From NCBI RefSeq assembly GCF_030272615.1, contig NC_081409.1:619780255-619844254 (forward strand): a stretch of 64,000 nt of DNA. Direction: 5' to 3'. Both the position numbers and the translations under genes were made by a program. Below, one piece after another: positions 1 through 11,913 of the stretch (the first letter of the stretch is position 1; every line of letters starts with the position of its first letter). The stretch comes from Cryptomeria japonica (lineage: Eukaryota > Streptophyta > Pinopsida > Cupressales > Cupressaceae). Under the pieces are notes generated by a model that saw nothing but the letters and a program-made list of their open reading frames with translations, made no database searches and was not told the origin of the DNA.

Positions 1-462
1 TTCGTTTGGTAAATCTAATTGAGATGTTGGGGATAGCATACTATCTTCTCCTATTGTTCTTATGTCACTTAGTTTCTTCATACGATGCCTTTGTCTTTCC
101 TTTTCAACCTCTCGTTGCTCCATCATTCCTCTCTTGTTATTTCCCATTGTGTATATCGGCTGTCCTAAATAGAATCATATTACATATATATGTAAACAAA
201 AGTTCATAAATAAACAAATAACCATAAATATGCATCTTATCATTATTTTTTGAATCAAAACTATTAAAAAATCACAATAATATTGACAAAAATAATAAGA
301 ACAACAATTCAATCATTTGAAATCATGCAAAAACAAAAAATTCACTTACTTCTATGTATAAAACAGTGATAGAAGTGCAGACATAGTTGCAGTGGGGCCT
401 TCAATGACCTCAAAAATGTCTTTTGAGGCCATTGAGGCTCTTGGGAAAATAAAACTATGTCA
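1..462. other. AT-rich intergenic DNA, nothing recognised
   Basis: Low-complexity AT-rich sequence. The short ORFs here have no recognisable motif. Two near-identical GGCC/TGAGG-containing half-sites near 397-432 suggest a small inverted or direct repeat, but no element ends can be defined. Confidence 0.4.
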
Positions 463-745
463 AGTACCTCGTACATGCTATATTAATAATCACATGTGTG
501 TTGTTAGTCCCTAAAATGTTAGCAAGCCCAAGGGTATTTTTTTCACCCTGTACATGCTTAGAACTAATAATTAGGGCGTACACACTCATAAGCCTTAAAA
601 ATGTTATGGAAGGGCAGTGAAATAATAGGCTCAATACCTTAGACACACTTAGAACTAATAATTAGCATGTACGCACTCCTACGCCTTAAAAATGTTATGG
701 TAGGATAGTGAACTAATATGCTTAGTACCCCGTATGTGCTATTTG
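463..745. repeat. imperfect tandem repeat, about 91-bp period
   Basis: The block starting CTTAGAACTAATAATTAG at about 557 recurs at about 648, followed in both by a CGTAC-CACTC stretch, GCCTTAAAAATGTTATGG and a tail beginning AGTGAA. A more diverged unit precedes it from about 463. Related sequence (GCGTACACAC, TACCCCATACACGG) reappears at 23886-23945, again beside a GA microsatellite, so this is probably part of a dispersed repeat family that carries the GA tract. Confidence 0.6.
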
Positions 746-760
746 TAGTAAAGAAAATGT

Positions 761-765
761 GAAGG

Positions 766-831
<66 letters not shown>

Positions 832-966
832 GACAAAAGAAAGGGTATGGAGGAAGGGAGAAGGGGGAGAGGGAGGGAGAAAATAAAGGGTATGGAGGAA
901 GGGAGGAGGGAGGAGAGAGAGAGAGAGAGAGAGATGGGGTATTGAGGAAGGGAGAAGGGGAGAGAA
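761..966. repeat. polypurine tract with (GA)n microsatellite
   Basis: About 200 bases almost wholly purine. A pure GA run spans 769-828 and a second short run lies near 915-934. Arginine/glutamate- or serine/leucine-rich ORFs over this tract are artefacts of the repeat. Confidence 0.9.
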
Positions 967-990
967 TCAAGTCTCTATTTTTTACTTAAG

Positions 991-1357
991 TCTCTCTCTC
1001 CCTCTCCCACTCTTTATCTCTGTAGTCTCTCCCTCTCATCCTCTATCTCTCTATCTCACTCTCCCCTTCTCTCAAGTGTATCTCTCTCTCATTCTCTCCC
1101 TCTCTCCTCCCTCTCCCTCTCTCCCTTTCTCATTACCTCTCTTTGTCACTCTCTCCCTCTCTCCCTCTCTTCACGCCTCTCTCTCTCTCTAGTCTCTTGT
1201 ACTCTCCTTCCATCCCTTCCTCCCTCTCACTCAGACTCTCTCTATCTCTCACCCTCTATTTCTCTGTCTCTCTCACCTTGCCTCCCTCCACCTCTTAGGT
1301 CTCTCTTTCTCTACCAATCCCTTTATCCACCTCTTAGATATCTCTATATCTCCCCCA

Positions 1358-1423
<66 letters not shown>

Positions 1424-1515
1424 CTCTCCCTTGTAGTCTCTATCTATCTATCTCAATCTCCTCCTCTCTTAGGTGTATCTCTCTATCATTCCCTCCCTCT
1501 CCTCCCCCTCTCTCC
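991..1515. repeat. polypyrimidine tract with (CT)n microsatellite
   Basis: More than 500 bases of CT-rich DNA, with a pure CT run at about 1359-1420. It directly follows the polypurine tract, so the two form a long imperfect inverted pair on one strand. Confidence 0.9.
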
Positions 1516-1519
1516 CTCT

Positions 1520-1674
1520 CTAGGGTCATATGGTATCCTAGAGATCCATGCATGTGTCCTAATGGGTCATAGGACACCATATGACTTCTTAGGACACCAT
1601 ATGACCCATAACAACACATAAGAGGTCATATGGAGTCCTGAGGGGTCATAGGACACCATATGACCCCTTAGAAC
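1520..1674. repeat. near-palindromic 20-bp minisatellite, segment 1
   Basis: Degenerate copies of GGGGTCATATGGTGTCCTAA alternate with its reverse complement TTAGGACACCATATGACCCC. Each unit contains the palindrome CATATG, and unit junctions often form CCTTAGG-type palindromes. The array continues at 3092 and 11091 and was split by two retrotransposon insertions. Confidence 0.85.
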
Positions 1675-3091
1675 TGTTGGCATATGATGAATCGACGTGT
1701 TGATATGATGATAATGTATGTTGTCATTGATGTCAATAAGTACAAGTGAACCGGTATGTAGATTGGAAGAAGTTGGTGAATCGGTATGAAGAGATGCAGT
1801 GAACCGGTGTCGGGGTTTCACTGAGTGTGACTACCAGTTGGTAGTCTCAGTCCTAGGGCTTTTGGTTTGGCAATCTAGCTTGTGGGATGCAACTAATGAC
1901 ATTATGCTATGAGTTAGCTAAGAGATGAAGATGAGATCGAGATGCCACGTCTGCTTTGTGCACATGAAGGATTTGCTTGAGGATCTTGCACGTGAAGATT
2001 GACTGCATTAAATGTCTACCTTGGGAATGAAAATTCTTCCTAGTAGTATGAGAAGAAAGTGTGATGAGTTACTAATTCCCATGACTAATGAAGAATGGAT
2101 GATATAGATTGTCTTGTGATCTATTTGAAATTGTATTTCTATAAGCAAAGTGTTTGGATGATCAGCATTGGACCACTTGTATTGTAAACCTAAAATGCTT
2201 AGGGTTTAGGTTTTATGCTACCAACCCAATTGTTGTCTATAAGGTCGATGATGTTAGTTAATGTTTGTGTTGGAAAATGCTATGTGTCTATTCGAGTGAT
2301 GAGATACTTGCTAGACCAGTGACAGAAATTTGTAGAGTGTGATTGCAGAGTAGAGGAACTGAAAAGGATCTGCCTTAGCATATAGTGTTGTTATCAGATG
2401 AAAGTTTTACCTGTTATCTTCTAACCATTTCAACAGAAGGAAAATCCCTTTGTCAAGTAGCTTTAATAGGCTTACCATAAATCCTCTAACCAGGTGACTC
2501 AAGTTTATTGAGTTCTTTAAATCCTCTAGCAAGGTAACCTTTAATAGGGTTTCAACCTTTAATAGGGTATATAGCCATCCCTTAATTGGGTGATCTTTAA
2601 TAGGATTGGTTCCTAGAAGAACCTTATTGTAAACTATTTAACCAAACTAGGCTCCTAACAGAGTGAGCTTTAAAATATTTCAAAACAATCCTTTGGGTAT
2701 TCATCCCCACTATGGTTTTTCCCATTTGGGTTTCCACTTGAAAGATCTGTGTCATGGGTTGTGGATTTTTCATGTGATGATTAAGTATTATTTGTTTAAG
2801 TGATTATGCATGCAGAGCTAATGGTTATGGTATTGTTGATATAACACATGCATATGTTTATGGGTGAAGTAGTTATCAAGTATTAAATGTATTTGAAGTG
2901 TTTAGACTTACCAGTCTATGTTGTCTGAAGTCTTACTATGTTTAACCGGTATTGCCATGGTTAAGTTTAGTGATGAAGACAACTGATTAGTGTTGTTTTA
3001 ACTTGATAAGTTGCGGAGAATTTTTTGTATGTACTGATTCACCCCCCTCTCAGTACTAGTTAGGGTATATGTTGTTCATTATTATTCATCA
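1675..3091 (+). mobile_element. solo LTR of Copia family A
   Basis: Begins TGTTGGCATATG and ends TTATTCATCA, about 1.42 kb. The flanking 5-mers AGAAC (1670-1674) and AGCAC (3092-3096) look like a target duplication with one substitution. It shares blocks with the LTRs at 21861-23284 and 40194-62373: GTTGTCATTGATGTCAAT near the start, a run of CTTTAATAGGG/TTTAACAGGG repeats, ATTCATCCCCAC, and GATTCACCCCCCTCTCAGTA near the end. No internal coding sequence adjoins it. Orientation is taken from the copy at 62373, where a PBS follows the LTR. Confidence 0.85.
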
Positions 3092-3483
3092 AGCACACCA
3101 TATAACCCATAATGATACCAAATGGTGTCCTCAAGGGTCATATAACACTATATGATCTCTTAGGACACCATACAACCCATAACAACACCATATGGAGTCC
3201 TAAGGGGTCAAATGGTTTTCTATGGGGTTGTAAGAGACCATATCACCCCTTAGGACACCATATGACCCCTAACAACACCATATTCTATCCTAAGGGGTCA
3301 TAAGGTGTCCTAGGAGTTATAGGACACCATAAGACACATAATGACACCATATGGTGTTGTAAGGGGTCATAGGATACCATATGACCCTTATAACACAATA
3401 TGGCCCCTAACAACATCTAAGGGGTCATAGGACACTATATGATCCCTTAGCACACCATAGGACCTATAACGACACCAAATAGT
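3092..3483. repeat. near-palindromic minisatellite, segment 2
   Basis: Same 20-bp unit as 1520-1674 in both orientations (GGGGTCATATGG..., GGACACCATATGACCC). Bounded by the solo LTR on the left and by the element at 3484 on the right. The 63-aa ORF here is simply repeat translation. Confidence 0.85.
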
Positions 3484-4271
3484 TGTTGGCATTCTACATT
3501 CTTATGAGAATATTTGATGTTGTCATTGATGGCAACCAACTGGCAAGTCATCGACAATTAGTTTCTACATGCCCAGCATCACAAACTTGATACAGTAGCA
3601 GACACCGATAGTAGCAGGCACTTACACCAGCATTCAGATTACATCAGCAACAAAGCATATCAACACTCTAGCTGACATGGGATAAAGTTTTTTTTATTGT
3701 AATATAATTGTCTTTTGTAAGCCGACATGGTATATTGAAAAGGCTCATATATGTATGAGATCTTATAAGTCATTTTGGTGTGTGTGATGATACATTTTTA
3801 TTGTATAAGGTGATATAGTTGACACCAAAGGTTTTGGTTATTCACTGAGCTTAAACTGGTACTAAACCTAGCATTAGAGATGTTATTTTGAGCAGTACAT
3901 TGTATTGGATTTGATAATCCACTTTTGTGGTCAGTGTGACTCTTTATTGAGTAGTGAGCTCTAGGTTATTGGTCTCCCTACATGTGCAGGCCCCTTATTG
4001 TGAGTAGTATTTATTCATTGGCCAGTGAGTAAATATTGTGGGTCACAAATCCCACTGATGTTTTTTCCTTACTGGTTTTCCTCATTAAATATATTGTGTT
4101 ATGGTGTGTTTCTTTGTTGTCTCTATTATTCTGTTTACTACATTAATTCTTATTTACTAGTACACTATTTTGGGTTGCAAAGTTGTAAATAAGTTTAAAT
4201 ACTCTACTAACCGGTTAGACACTTATTCACCTCCCCTCTCTGTGTCTTTGGGAATGTCATTGAATCTAACA
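3484..4271 (+). repeat. 5' LTR of the pol-less element
   Basis: Begins TGTTGGCATTCTACATTC and ends CATTGAATCTAACA. TATATATGTATGAG-like sequence at about 3747-3760 could be the TATA region. The partner LTR is at 10302-11090. Confidence 0.9.
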
Positions 4272-4273
4272 AT

Positions 4274-4285
4274 TGGTATCAGAGC
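4274..4285 (+). other. primer binding site, initiator-Met tRNA
   Basis: TGGTATCAGAGC lies 2 nt after the LTR end. This is the standard plant Copia PBS complementary to the 3' end of initiator methionine tRNA. The same motif occurs at 62387 in the other Copia element. Confidence 0.9.
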
Positions 4286-4342
4286 GTGGTCCTCTATTTG
4301 CAAAAGCCTAACAACTTGAGGGAGATTCTGACACCGGTATAG

Positions 4343-6265
4343 ATGGAGAACTTAAGAAAATAGTTGGAAGGAGCTCTTGAAGATTTTGATGCAGAAAAAT
4401 TGAAGAATATCAAACTTGAAGATGATCTGAGGACTGCTAAGGAATTTATTAAAGGACTTCAATAAAATCTGGTTATAGCACAAAATAAGAGAAAGGAACT
4501 TCATGAGAAGATGCAAAATGATGATGATGAAAAAGAGAATCTTAGAGACATTGCAAATAAGTTGAGACAAGAAAACAATAATACGAAGAATTAAATGCAA
4601 GATATGACTCTGAGGTTATTTAAGGATATTGAAGACAAGAAGAAGAATGAAGAAGACTTGACTAGGAGACTTAATGATGCTGGAAATGAAAATCTGAGAC
4701 TTGGTCATGAAAATGATATATTAAAGACAGATTTGATTCACATGCAACATGATAAAGCGCAACTTGTGAGACAAGTTGGAATTCTGGAATGAGTTGGTTA
4801 CTGCAAATAAACACAAAGACAAATTCAAGAAAAGTTTAGAAGAACTTGATGACATGCTTAAAAGATAGAATCCTGATGGAGATACAAATGGACTTGGATT
4901 TGAACATGGAGAAAGTTCTGGTACTGCAAATAATCAAGATTAGAACAAATCGGTAAGACAACCTGAAGAGGGGAAAAATGAGATGAAAAGTCAAATGATC
5001 AATAACACAATGAAATAAACAAGAAAACCATAAAACATCAAAAGATCATTTTATACCTTTTCTATTTTACCTCTTCCTCGGATTGAGCCTTCGGTGAAGT
5101 TGAATAGCATCTCTCTTCAACTTGATTGGATGGGATCCCTCTTCATGGATGTGGAATGCTCTCCAAAAGCTCAACAAGGTAAGTGAATTGTTGGATTGGA
5201 TTTGGATTGAAAGATTAAGGATGCATGGATTTGATAGAGGATTATGAAGAGGATGAGAGAAGAAATAGGCAGTATGACAATGCATGATAAGTAGATGATT
5301 TATGAGGAGAATAGGCTCCAATTTATAGATTGGAGAAGGACAATGGAGGGCCAAGATGGATTTTATTATGAAGGGTTGAGATTGATTTTAGATAGAAGGC
5401 ATGGATCAAGGGTGCCTTGGGAAAATAAACAAGAATATTAAATTCCTTGGGAAAAGTGGGGGAGACATTTGAATTTCAAATATGGGGAATTAAAAATTCC
5501 AAAATAAGGCTGCATTGAGGGATTCAAAGAAATTTTAATTTTTTTGAGAGACTCAATGTTGATGTGACATGAGTGGAATTAAAAATTGAGGGATAATGAT
5601 AAGCATGATTATGAGAGATTCTAGAAGGATTAATTAGGTTGAGTGGGATTAGGAAAAGTGATTTGTAGGAATCACATGACTAGGTTAATTAATTAGAATT
5701 AATTAATTGAGTGGGTTTTAGAGGAAATAATTGTTGGAGGGGACTTTAAAAGAATAGGGGAATAATTAATTATTGGACAATAGTGACAGGATTAATCAAA
5801 TTAGCTTTAATTGATTCTGAGAGGAATAAGGATAACACAATCAAGTCAATTAATTATGTTGAAAGGTTTAAATTAATTAAATATTAATTTTAGGTGTCTA
5901 CACAACCTAATGCTTATAAATTTGATGGGAAATGTTTTAATTGCAACAAATATGGTCACAGAGAAAATCAGTGTAGATTTACAAATAATCAGAATATAAA
6001 CTCACCCACCGGTCAATGTTCCAAATGCAACAAAGTTGGTCATAATTCAGAAAATTGAAGAATGAATGTAAAATGCTATGTTTGTGGAAGATTTGGACAT
6101 TGATCTAATCAATGTAGATCACTAACCAGTCAAGAATATGGAAAGGCTATTCAGAGGAATAATGTAACTTGTTATGCATGCAAAAAGATTGGACATATTA
6201 TAAAATTGTGTAGAAGCAAGAATGCACCGACGAACAACAAAGGATCTATTTTGAAGGGCATATAA
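4343..6265 (+). pseudogene. gag-like ORF: coiled coil plus four CCHC knuckles
   Basis: From the ATG at 4343 the frame runs to 4795 with stops at TAG (RK*LEG), TAA and TAA, then a one-base shift, giving a charged coiled-coil region rich in K, E, D and N. The frame is interrupted by the solo LTR at 4964-5902 and resumes after it. Four CX2CX4HX4C-type zinc knuckles follow between about 5935 and 6215: CFNCNKYGHRENQC; a second whose last Cys codon is now TGA; CYVCGRFGH followed by a stop; and CYACKKIGHIIKLC. Such knuckles bind RNA in retroelement Gag proteins. Four in one Gag is unusual, since Copia Gags normally have one. The N-terminus does not resemble the usual Copia Gag domain, so it may be a replacement. 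Inactive as it stands. Confidence 0.65.
4964..5902. mobile_element. solo LTR inserted in the gag-like ORF
   Basis: 939-bp insertion starting TGAAGAGGGG and ending AGGTGTCTACA, flanked by a perfect 5-bp duplication CAACC (4959-4963 and 5903-5907). Its TTAATTAATT-rich body and GTGTCTACA terminus resemble the Gypsy LTR at 11914-12697, so it probably belongs to a related Gypsy family. Removing it rejoins the gag-like reading frame. Confidence 0.85.
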
Positions 6266-6698
6266 AAGGTAGATGAAGTAAAGCAATAATTTTCAAAACA
6301 ATGCATTAAGATGAGTGATCAGAAAACTGATGAAACTATCTCTGCATCAGTAGAATAGAGTAATCCTCTACCGGTAGGAGATTCTTCATCTAGCTGAGGA
6401 ATAATCCTTAGGGGGTATTGCAAAAAGTTGAAAATCATGCATTCTACCCTCGGTTGATGGTGAGAAGATATATTTCTTCTTTACCAGTGGATGTGTTAAG
6501 TTTTCACTTAACCGGTGAGAATTTAATGTAGTTTTAAAGAACCTTTTTGGCTATAAAGCACAGGGAAACCCTTATTTTGAACTCACCACGCATTCAAATA
6601 ATCAGAGAGTGCAAAACTGAGCAAGGGCATTCTAAGGAAAAGTTGCGAAGTAATTTTCAAGCATTCATAATTTTAGTTAAGATGTATTTATCTTTGAA
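6266..6698. other. spacer between gag-like and accessory ORFs
   Basis: Continues the gag-like frame with several stops to about 6415, then has no recognisable coding content up to the ATG at 6699. Confidence 0.4.
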
Positions 6699-9600
6699 AT
6701 GGCTTCCTCATCTTTTGTTCCTGAGTTTATTTTGAACCCTACCATTGTGGAAAATGTCAAACGCCCTAGACCCGTATTCAAGATTATCCTCGAGATTGTG
6801 AAACAAGATGATTTTGTAGGAGCTTTTTTGAAAATACCAAAAGGTCTAGCATTTACAGAATACCCTAGAATCTACATGCATTGCAACATAGAAAACCTAG
6901 GGACTGAGGATCTAAAGAAGATATTCAATGACTAGCTATTGAAATGGTGTGATAAAACCCAAACATGAGATTGTACAAGACTTAGGTTTTGTAGATATTA
7001 TGAACATTCTTGAATTTCCAAAGGAAGTTGTCAGACTTGTATTGAGCAGAGTCTATGGTGAATTCATGTGGTTAGAGTCAGTTTGCAAGATAACCAAGGA
7101 TGCAGTTAAGGAGGTTACTGGTTTACCTTCAACAGGTAGTAGGCCTGATAAAACCAAGAAGATACCTAATAGGGGAGTTATGGATTTAACCGGAGCCACA
7201 TATGATAACAAGTCACTTAGAGTGAATGATGTTAAGGATATCAATGTGAGATATGTGAGTATGGTACTAGGATACAAAGCAACTCACGCAAATAGACTGA
7301 ATTCTATTTCTACCCTATGTGTTGACAGTGCATATGAGATGGTGAACAATAATGCTAAGATTGATGTGTGTGATTGGCTTAAAGATGAATTAAATGACAA
7401 CCTGTAGAAGATTAAGGGAGACAAGAAAGGTACTTTCCATTTTGGAAACCTTCTAGTATGCCTAATATTGTACTTTACCAAAGAGATACCCAACATAGGT
7501 CATGAGGATTTTGGTTATGACATCCTGGTAGAAAGATAGATACAAGATACTTTCACTAGTATGGGTTGATAGTGCTAAAAACATCACAGACTACTTCAAA
7601 ACATTTCAATCTAAGATGAGAGCAAGAGAGAGACTGCCAGAGAGCATAATTGACAAATATGACAAGGAAATTCATTTTGTGATTAAGAGAGATGAAACTT
7701 CGATGGAAGAAGTAAGCCCTATAACTATTTGGGTTACTGAGATGGGTTATGAGGTTGACCTATCTATTATGGAAATATATGCTAAAGCTCTACTTGATGC
7801 ACCAAGAGAGCCATCTAAGAAATTCTTTGGAAATTCAAAAACTATTGAGAGCAATATATCTATGCAAAAAAGAACAAAAAGAAGAGAAAAATTTATCAAA
7901 TATGCCTCCAAGAAGGTCAAGAAAATCAAAGAAAATGTTATGAACATTAGTGGCATATCAGCCAGTGAGCTTGAAGGACTACAACCTGAAGCACATGTTT
8001 TGCCAATTGTAACATCCTCCGATACTGATAGTGGTAAGGTTGTTGAGTTTAAAAGAGTAGAAAGGAAGAAAAAACCATCACCAGTACCCTCTCCTTCACC
8101 TAAGAAAACAAGAACACTAAGGAAGATACAGCACGTAGTTAGGGAACTGAAGAAGAAACTTACACCTAAGAAGAAACAAACACCAGTTACCCCCACACTA
8201 AATGATCTATTGAATGAGATTACAGAGGAAGGTAATCTAATGTAAATAAATGGTATATTTCTTCCAATGATTCTGACAAAAGAACAATTGAAGAAAGTAT
8301 TATTCTACACTTAGATATTTACAAGAAAGTTTTGATAGAAGTGATTGATGAGATACCAAATAATCTCTACATGAGATTGGAAGCCAAAAGGCTATCTGTA
8401 ATGGAATTGGACAAAAAGTTAAAAGTTGAAGCACTCTTAGTTATACATCTGATAAATTCTAAAGAAGAAATAAATGAACTTATTTCTGAAGCTAACCGGT
8501 CAGTATTTGTTAGTGGACACCGACAAGTGCGCCTAATGGCTGGAAGGGTAAAAGAAATTGCAGATGAGACTGTAGATAAATGGGACATATTCTTTGTTGA
8601 AAAGGAAAAGCAAGACAAAAGAAGCAGACCTAAAATGGAAAAAATATTCAAAGTATATCAAAAGGACAAAGGTAAAGGTAAATGTAAAGTAGGTGGTGTG
8701 CCCTCCATAAAAATAATAGATAACATTCCTCCACAAACCCAGGACACCCCTCCATTAGCACCTTCATCACCGGTTCATACAGTTGATCCACCAGATATAG
8801 CTATTGAAGGTTTAATACATGATGATACTAACCCTAAGTCAGAGATACTCTTTAGCATGAATGTAGATACTCGAGAGGTAAACATTGTTGTGGATAAAGA
8901 TTTTAGAGGTTAAGGCAGACAGTGTTGAGGGCAACAAGATTTCAAAGAAATCGGCACAAACTATTGACTCTCAGGAAACTAAGATATCGGCTCAAACAGA
9001 GAAACCAGAGACTAAGAAACTAATAAAGGATAAGATAGCTAGCACAGGGACACCAGAATCTGAGGAACTGGCAGTGATACTAACAAAAAAAAAATATGAG
9101 ACAGAGGTTCATGTTGAATCTATAACACCGATAGTAGCAGAGAAGCCTAATTAGATTGAGAAATCAGTAAAGGTAGAAGTATAGACATAGACAGATCCAC
9201 CAAAGGAAAATACAAGGAAAGTGGATGCATTTGATGGAAACAAAGAGGATATAGTTAAGGTGATTGGTCAAACATCTATTGAAAAGAAACCTACAACAAA
9301 ACCAAGAACATCTATAGGTGAATTCAGACCTACCAATATTACAGAGGTACTTTTGGATTCAATTAAAAGGATTACTGATTGCAATTCCTTAGCATTTAAG
9401 GTAATTGATAACACATTACCTATTCTAAAGATGATTGCACCCAATTGTAAGATAGATCGCATTAATGATTCTTTAGGGAAATTGGACACATTGTCCAAAT
9501 TTATTGTTGATAATGTAATAGCTATAGATAAGGTGAATGAGGATACCATAAAGGAGAGAGTTGAAAAAGAGAAGAATACATTCTTTGAAAATACCATAAA

Positions 9601-10096
9601 GAAATGTACCAATCATGTGGATACACTTTTATTGGTACTCAATTCTACAGTTTTGGAGTATAAGAAGCTATATAGGGAAGCATGTAAACCTCACTATTTA
9701 ACAAAGGACATTGATAAGGAGATCAAAAAGACACAAAAGGAAATTGATGACATTGCAGACAATATAATAGGTTCATCCGGACTTATATTAGTTTATGAGC
9801 AGGAATTGGCAGTTTTTGAGGAGAAGTTAGAAAAACTTGAGAAAGAGAAGGCAAGAATAAGGTCTAATGCCCAAGAACTAAAGGATAAACTTGTTCTGAG
9901 TCTGGATAATCTGATTACTCAAAGAGGTGAAATATCTAAGGCAATAGTTCAAGGAGAACGATCATCGGAGCAGAAAATACACTATCTCACCGGTATGATC
10001 CAACAAATAGAGGCAACTTTAAATGACAGTAACAAGTTTATGCAGAGTTTGAATATCATTTTGGCAGACATCTTTCAGATTGTAACCAACCGGTAA
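6699..10096 (+). pseudogene. very large accessory ORF of the pol-less element
   Basis: A chain of open segments in shifting frames: 6699-6935, 6949-7407, 7616-8245, 8332-8913 and 8885-10096. Together they would amount to roughly 1,100 residues. The start ATG at 6699 (MASSSFVPEF) opens the first segment. The N-terminal third looks globular, with an ITKDAVKEVTGLPSTG-like stretch at 7087-7140 and an I..L.D-L-F..LL.CLILYF-like stretch at 7360-7470. The middle is Pro/Lys/Ser-rich and basic (about 8040-8200). The C-terminal part (about 9600-10090) is a long acidic/basic coiled coil. Stops at 9152, 9181 and 9187 are all TAG. No enzyme motif is visible and I do not recognise a named family. It occupies the place of pol. 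It may be an additional ORF of the kind known in plant LTR elements; its function is unknown. Confidence 0.6.
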
Positions 10097-10154
10097 TAGA
10101 CCTTGAGGTAGAATTTTTGTATTCTTTTGATTATTTATGACATCCTTTGTCATT

Positions 10155-10301
10155 GATGTCAAAGGGGGAGTAGTGAAGAGAAAAATGCATGTACAAAGGA
10201 GATCACTTGCTCAAGGGCAACACATATTTTTGGATTTATGTTTTTGGATAACAGTGTTGATTTTTCTCATGAGTGTTTCCATCAATGCCAAAGGGGGAGA
10301 T
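10155..10301 (+). other. two polypurine tracts before the 3' LTR
   Basis: TCAAAGGGGGAG occurs near 10157-10170 and CCAAAGGGGGAGA at about 10289-10300, immediately before the 3' LTR. The second is the functional-position PPT. Both sit in a repeated context (CATTGATGTCAAAGGGGG / CATCAATGCCAAAGGGGG), so the upstream one looks like a duplicated PPT region. Confidence 0.75.
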
Positions 10302-11090
10302 TGTTGGCATTCTAAACTCTTATGAGAATAGTTGATGTTGTCATTGACGGCAACCAACTAGAAATTCATCGGCAATTGGTTTCTACATGCCCGACATCAC
10401 AAACTTCATACACTGGTAGACACTAGCACCGACAGACACTTACATCGGCATTCAGATTACATCAGCAACAAAGCATACCGACACTCCAACCGACATGGGA
10501 TAAAGTTTTCTTTATTGTAATATAATTGTCTTTTGTAAGCTGACATGGTATATTGTAAAAGACTCATATATGTATGAGATCTTATAAGTCATTTTGGTGT
10601 GTGTGATGAGATATTTTTATTGTATAAGGTGATATAGTTGACAATGAAGGTTTTGGTTATTGACTAAGCTTAAACTGGTACTGAACCTGGCATTAGAGAT
10701 ACTATTTTGAGTAGTACATTGTATTGGATTTGATAAACCACTTTTGTAGTCAGTGTGACTCTTTATTGAGCAGTGACCTCTAGGCTGTTGGCCTCCCTAC
10801 ATGTGTAGGCCCCTTATTGTAAGTAGTATTTCTTCATTGACCAATGAGTAAATATTGTGGGTCACAAATCCCACCAAGGTTTTTCCCACACTAGGTTTCC
10901 TCGTTAAATATCTTGTGTTATGTTGTGTTTCTATGTTGTCTCTATTATTTTTATTTATTGCATTAATTCTTATTTACCGATACACTATTTTGGGTTGCAA
11001 AGTTATAAATAAGTTTAAATATTCTGCTAACCAATTAGACATTGATTCACCCCCCTCTCAATGTCTTTGGGACTATCATTGAATATAACA
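10302..11090 (+). repeat. 3' LTR of the pol-less element
   Basis: Begins TGTTGGCATTCTAAACTC and ends CATTGAATATAACA. Collinear with 3484-4271 with many substitutions, roughly a tenth of sites near the start by eye. Followed by the ATAGT target duplication. Confidence 0.9.
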
Positions 11091-11510
11091 ATAGTGTCCT
11101 AAGGGGTCATAGAACACCATATGGTTGTGTTATGGGTTGTATCGTGTCCTGAGGGGTCATATGGCATCCTATGACCCCTTAGGACACCATATAGTGTCAC
11201 TATGGGTCGTATGGTGTCTTAAGGGGTCATATGGTGTTTTAAGGGGTCATAGGACACCATATGACCTCTTAGGAAATAATATGACCTCTAATGACACCTA
11301 AGGGGTCATAAAACACCATATGATGCTTTAGGACACCATACGACCCATAACGACACCATATAGAGTCTTAAGGGGTCATATGGTATCCTAAGGGATCATA
11401 GAACACCATATGACCCCTTAGGACACCATATGACCCATAATGACACCTAAGGGGTCATATGGAGTCCTAAGGGGTCATAGAACACCATATGACCCATAAA
11501 GATTATCCAA
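11091..11510. repeat. near-palindromic minisatellite, segment 3
   Basis: Same 20-bp unit as at 1520 and 3092, in both orientations with many variants. Removing the two insertions would leave one array of roughly 0.95 kb. Confidence 0.85.
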
Positions 11511-11908
11511 CCAATAAATCCACACAATCCAAAGAAACCAATATGTTCATCTTATTCAAACGTTCTACTTTAAATCCTATCTTCTTTATTAAAAAAAAAG
11601 AAAACTGACCACCTTGTCAATATTCTTATCACCTCATCTATATGCAAACAAAAAGAAGATATATTGGAGGAGCCTCCCCATAAATGTTTATAAATTATGT
11701 CATACAATTTTCTTGATTAATAAATGATAGCTAATAAAATGATATATTATTTAAAGTTATGAATAGAACATCATATAATAGAACATTAGTATTTTAGTTT
11801 TGATATAGCTAAGTTAGACCATTGTCAGCATGAGAGAGACTCCAGATGAACAAATAACGAGGCTTTGCTAAAAAGAAAGTGTAAGAGCTTGACCTAACCC
11901 TAAGAGTA
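11511..11908. other. AT-rich spacer, nothing recognised
   Basis: No ORF of note, no repeat boundary and no RNA gene. Ends at the CTACC target site of the next element. Confidence 0.4.
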
Positions 11909-11913
11909 CTACC

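Larger units (their letters stand above)
3484..11090 (+). mobile_element. pol-less element with Copia-type ends, 7.6 kb, large accessory ORF
   Basis: Complete LTR element: TG...CA LTRs of 788 and 789 bp, perfect 5-bp target duplication ATAGT (3479-3483 and 11091-11095), a PBS matching initiator-Met tRNA, and a polypurine tract before the 3' LTR. The interior holds a gag-like coiled-coil/zinc-knuckle ORF and then a very long accessory ORF. I find no protease, integrase, RT or RNase H motif in any frame, so the element would depend on enzymes supplied in trans. The LTRs differ at many positions near their starts, so the insertion is old. It sits in the minisatellite and carries a younger solo LTR at 4964-5902. 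Confidence 0.85.

Noticed and set aside
639-989. Ser/Leu-rich and Arg/Glu-rich ORFs over the GA tract
   Set aside because: Pure translation of a dinucleotide repeat in three frames; no gene signal.
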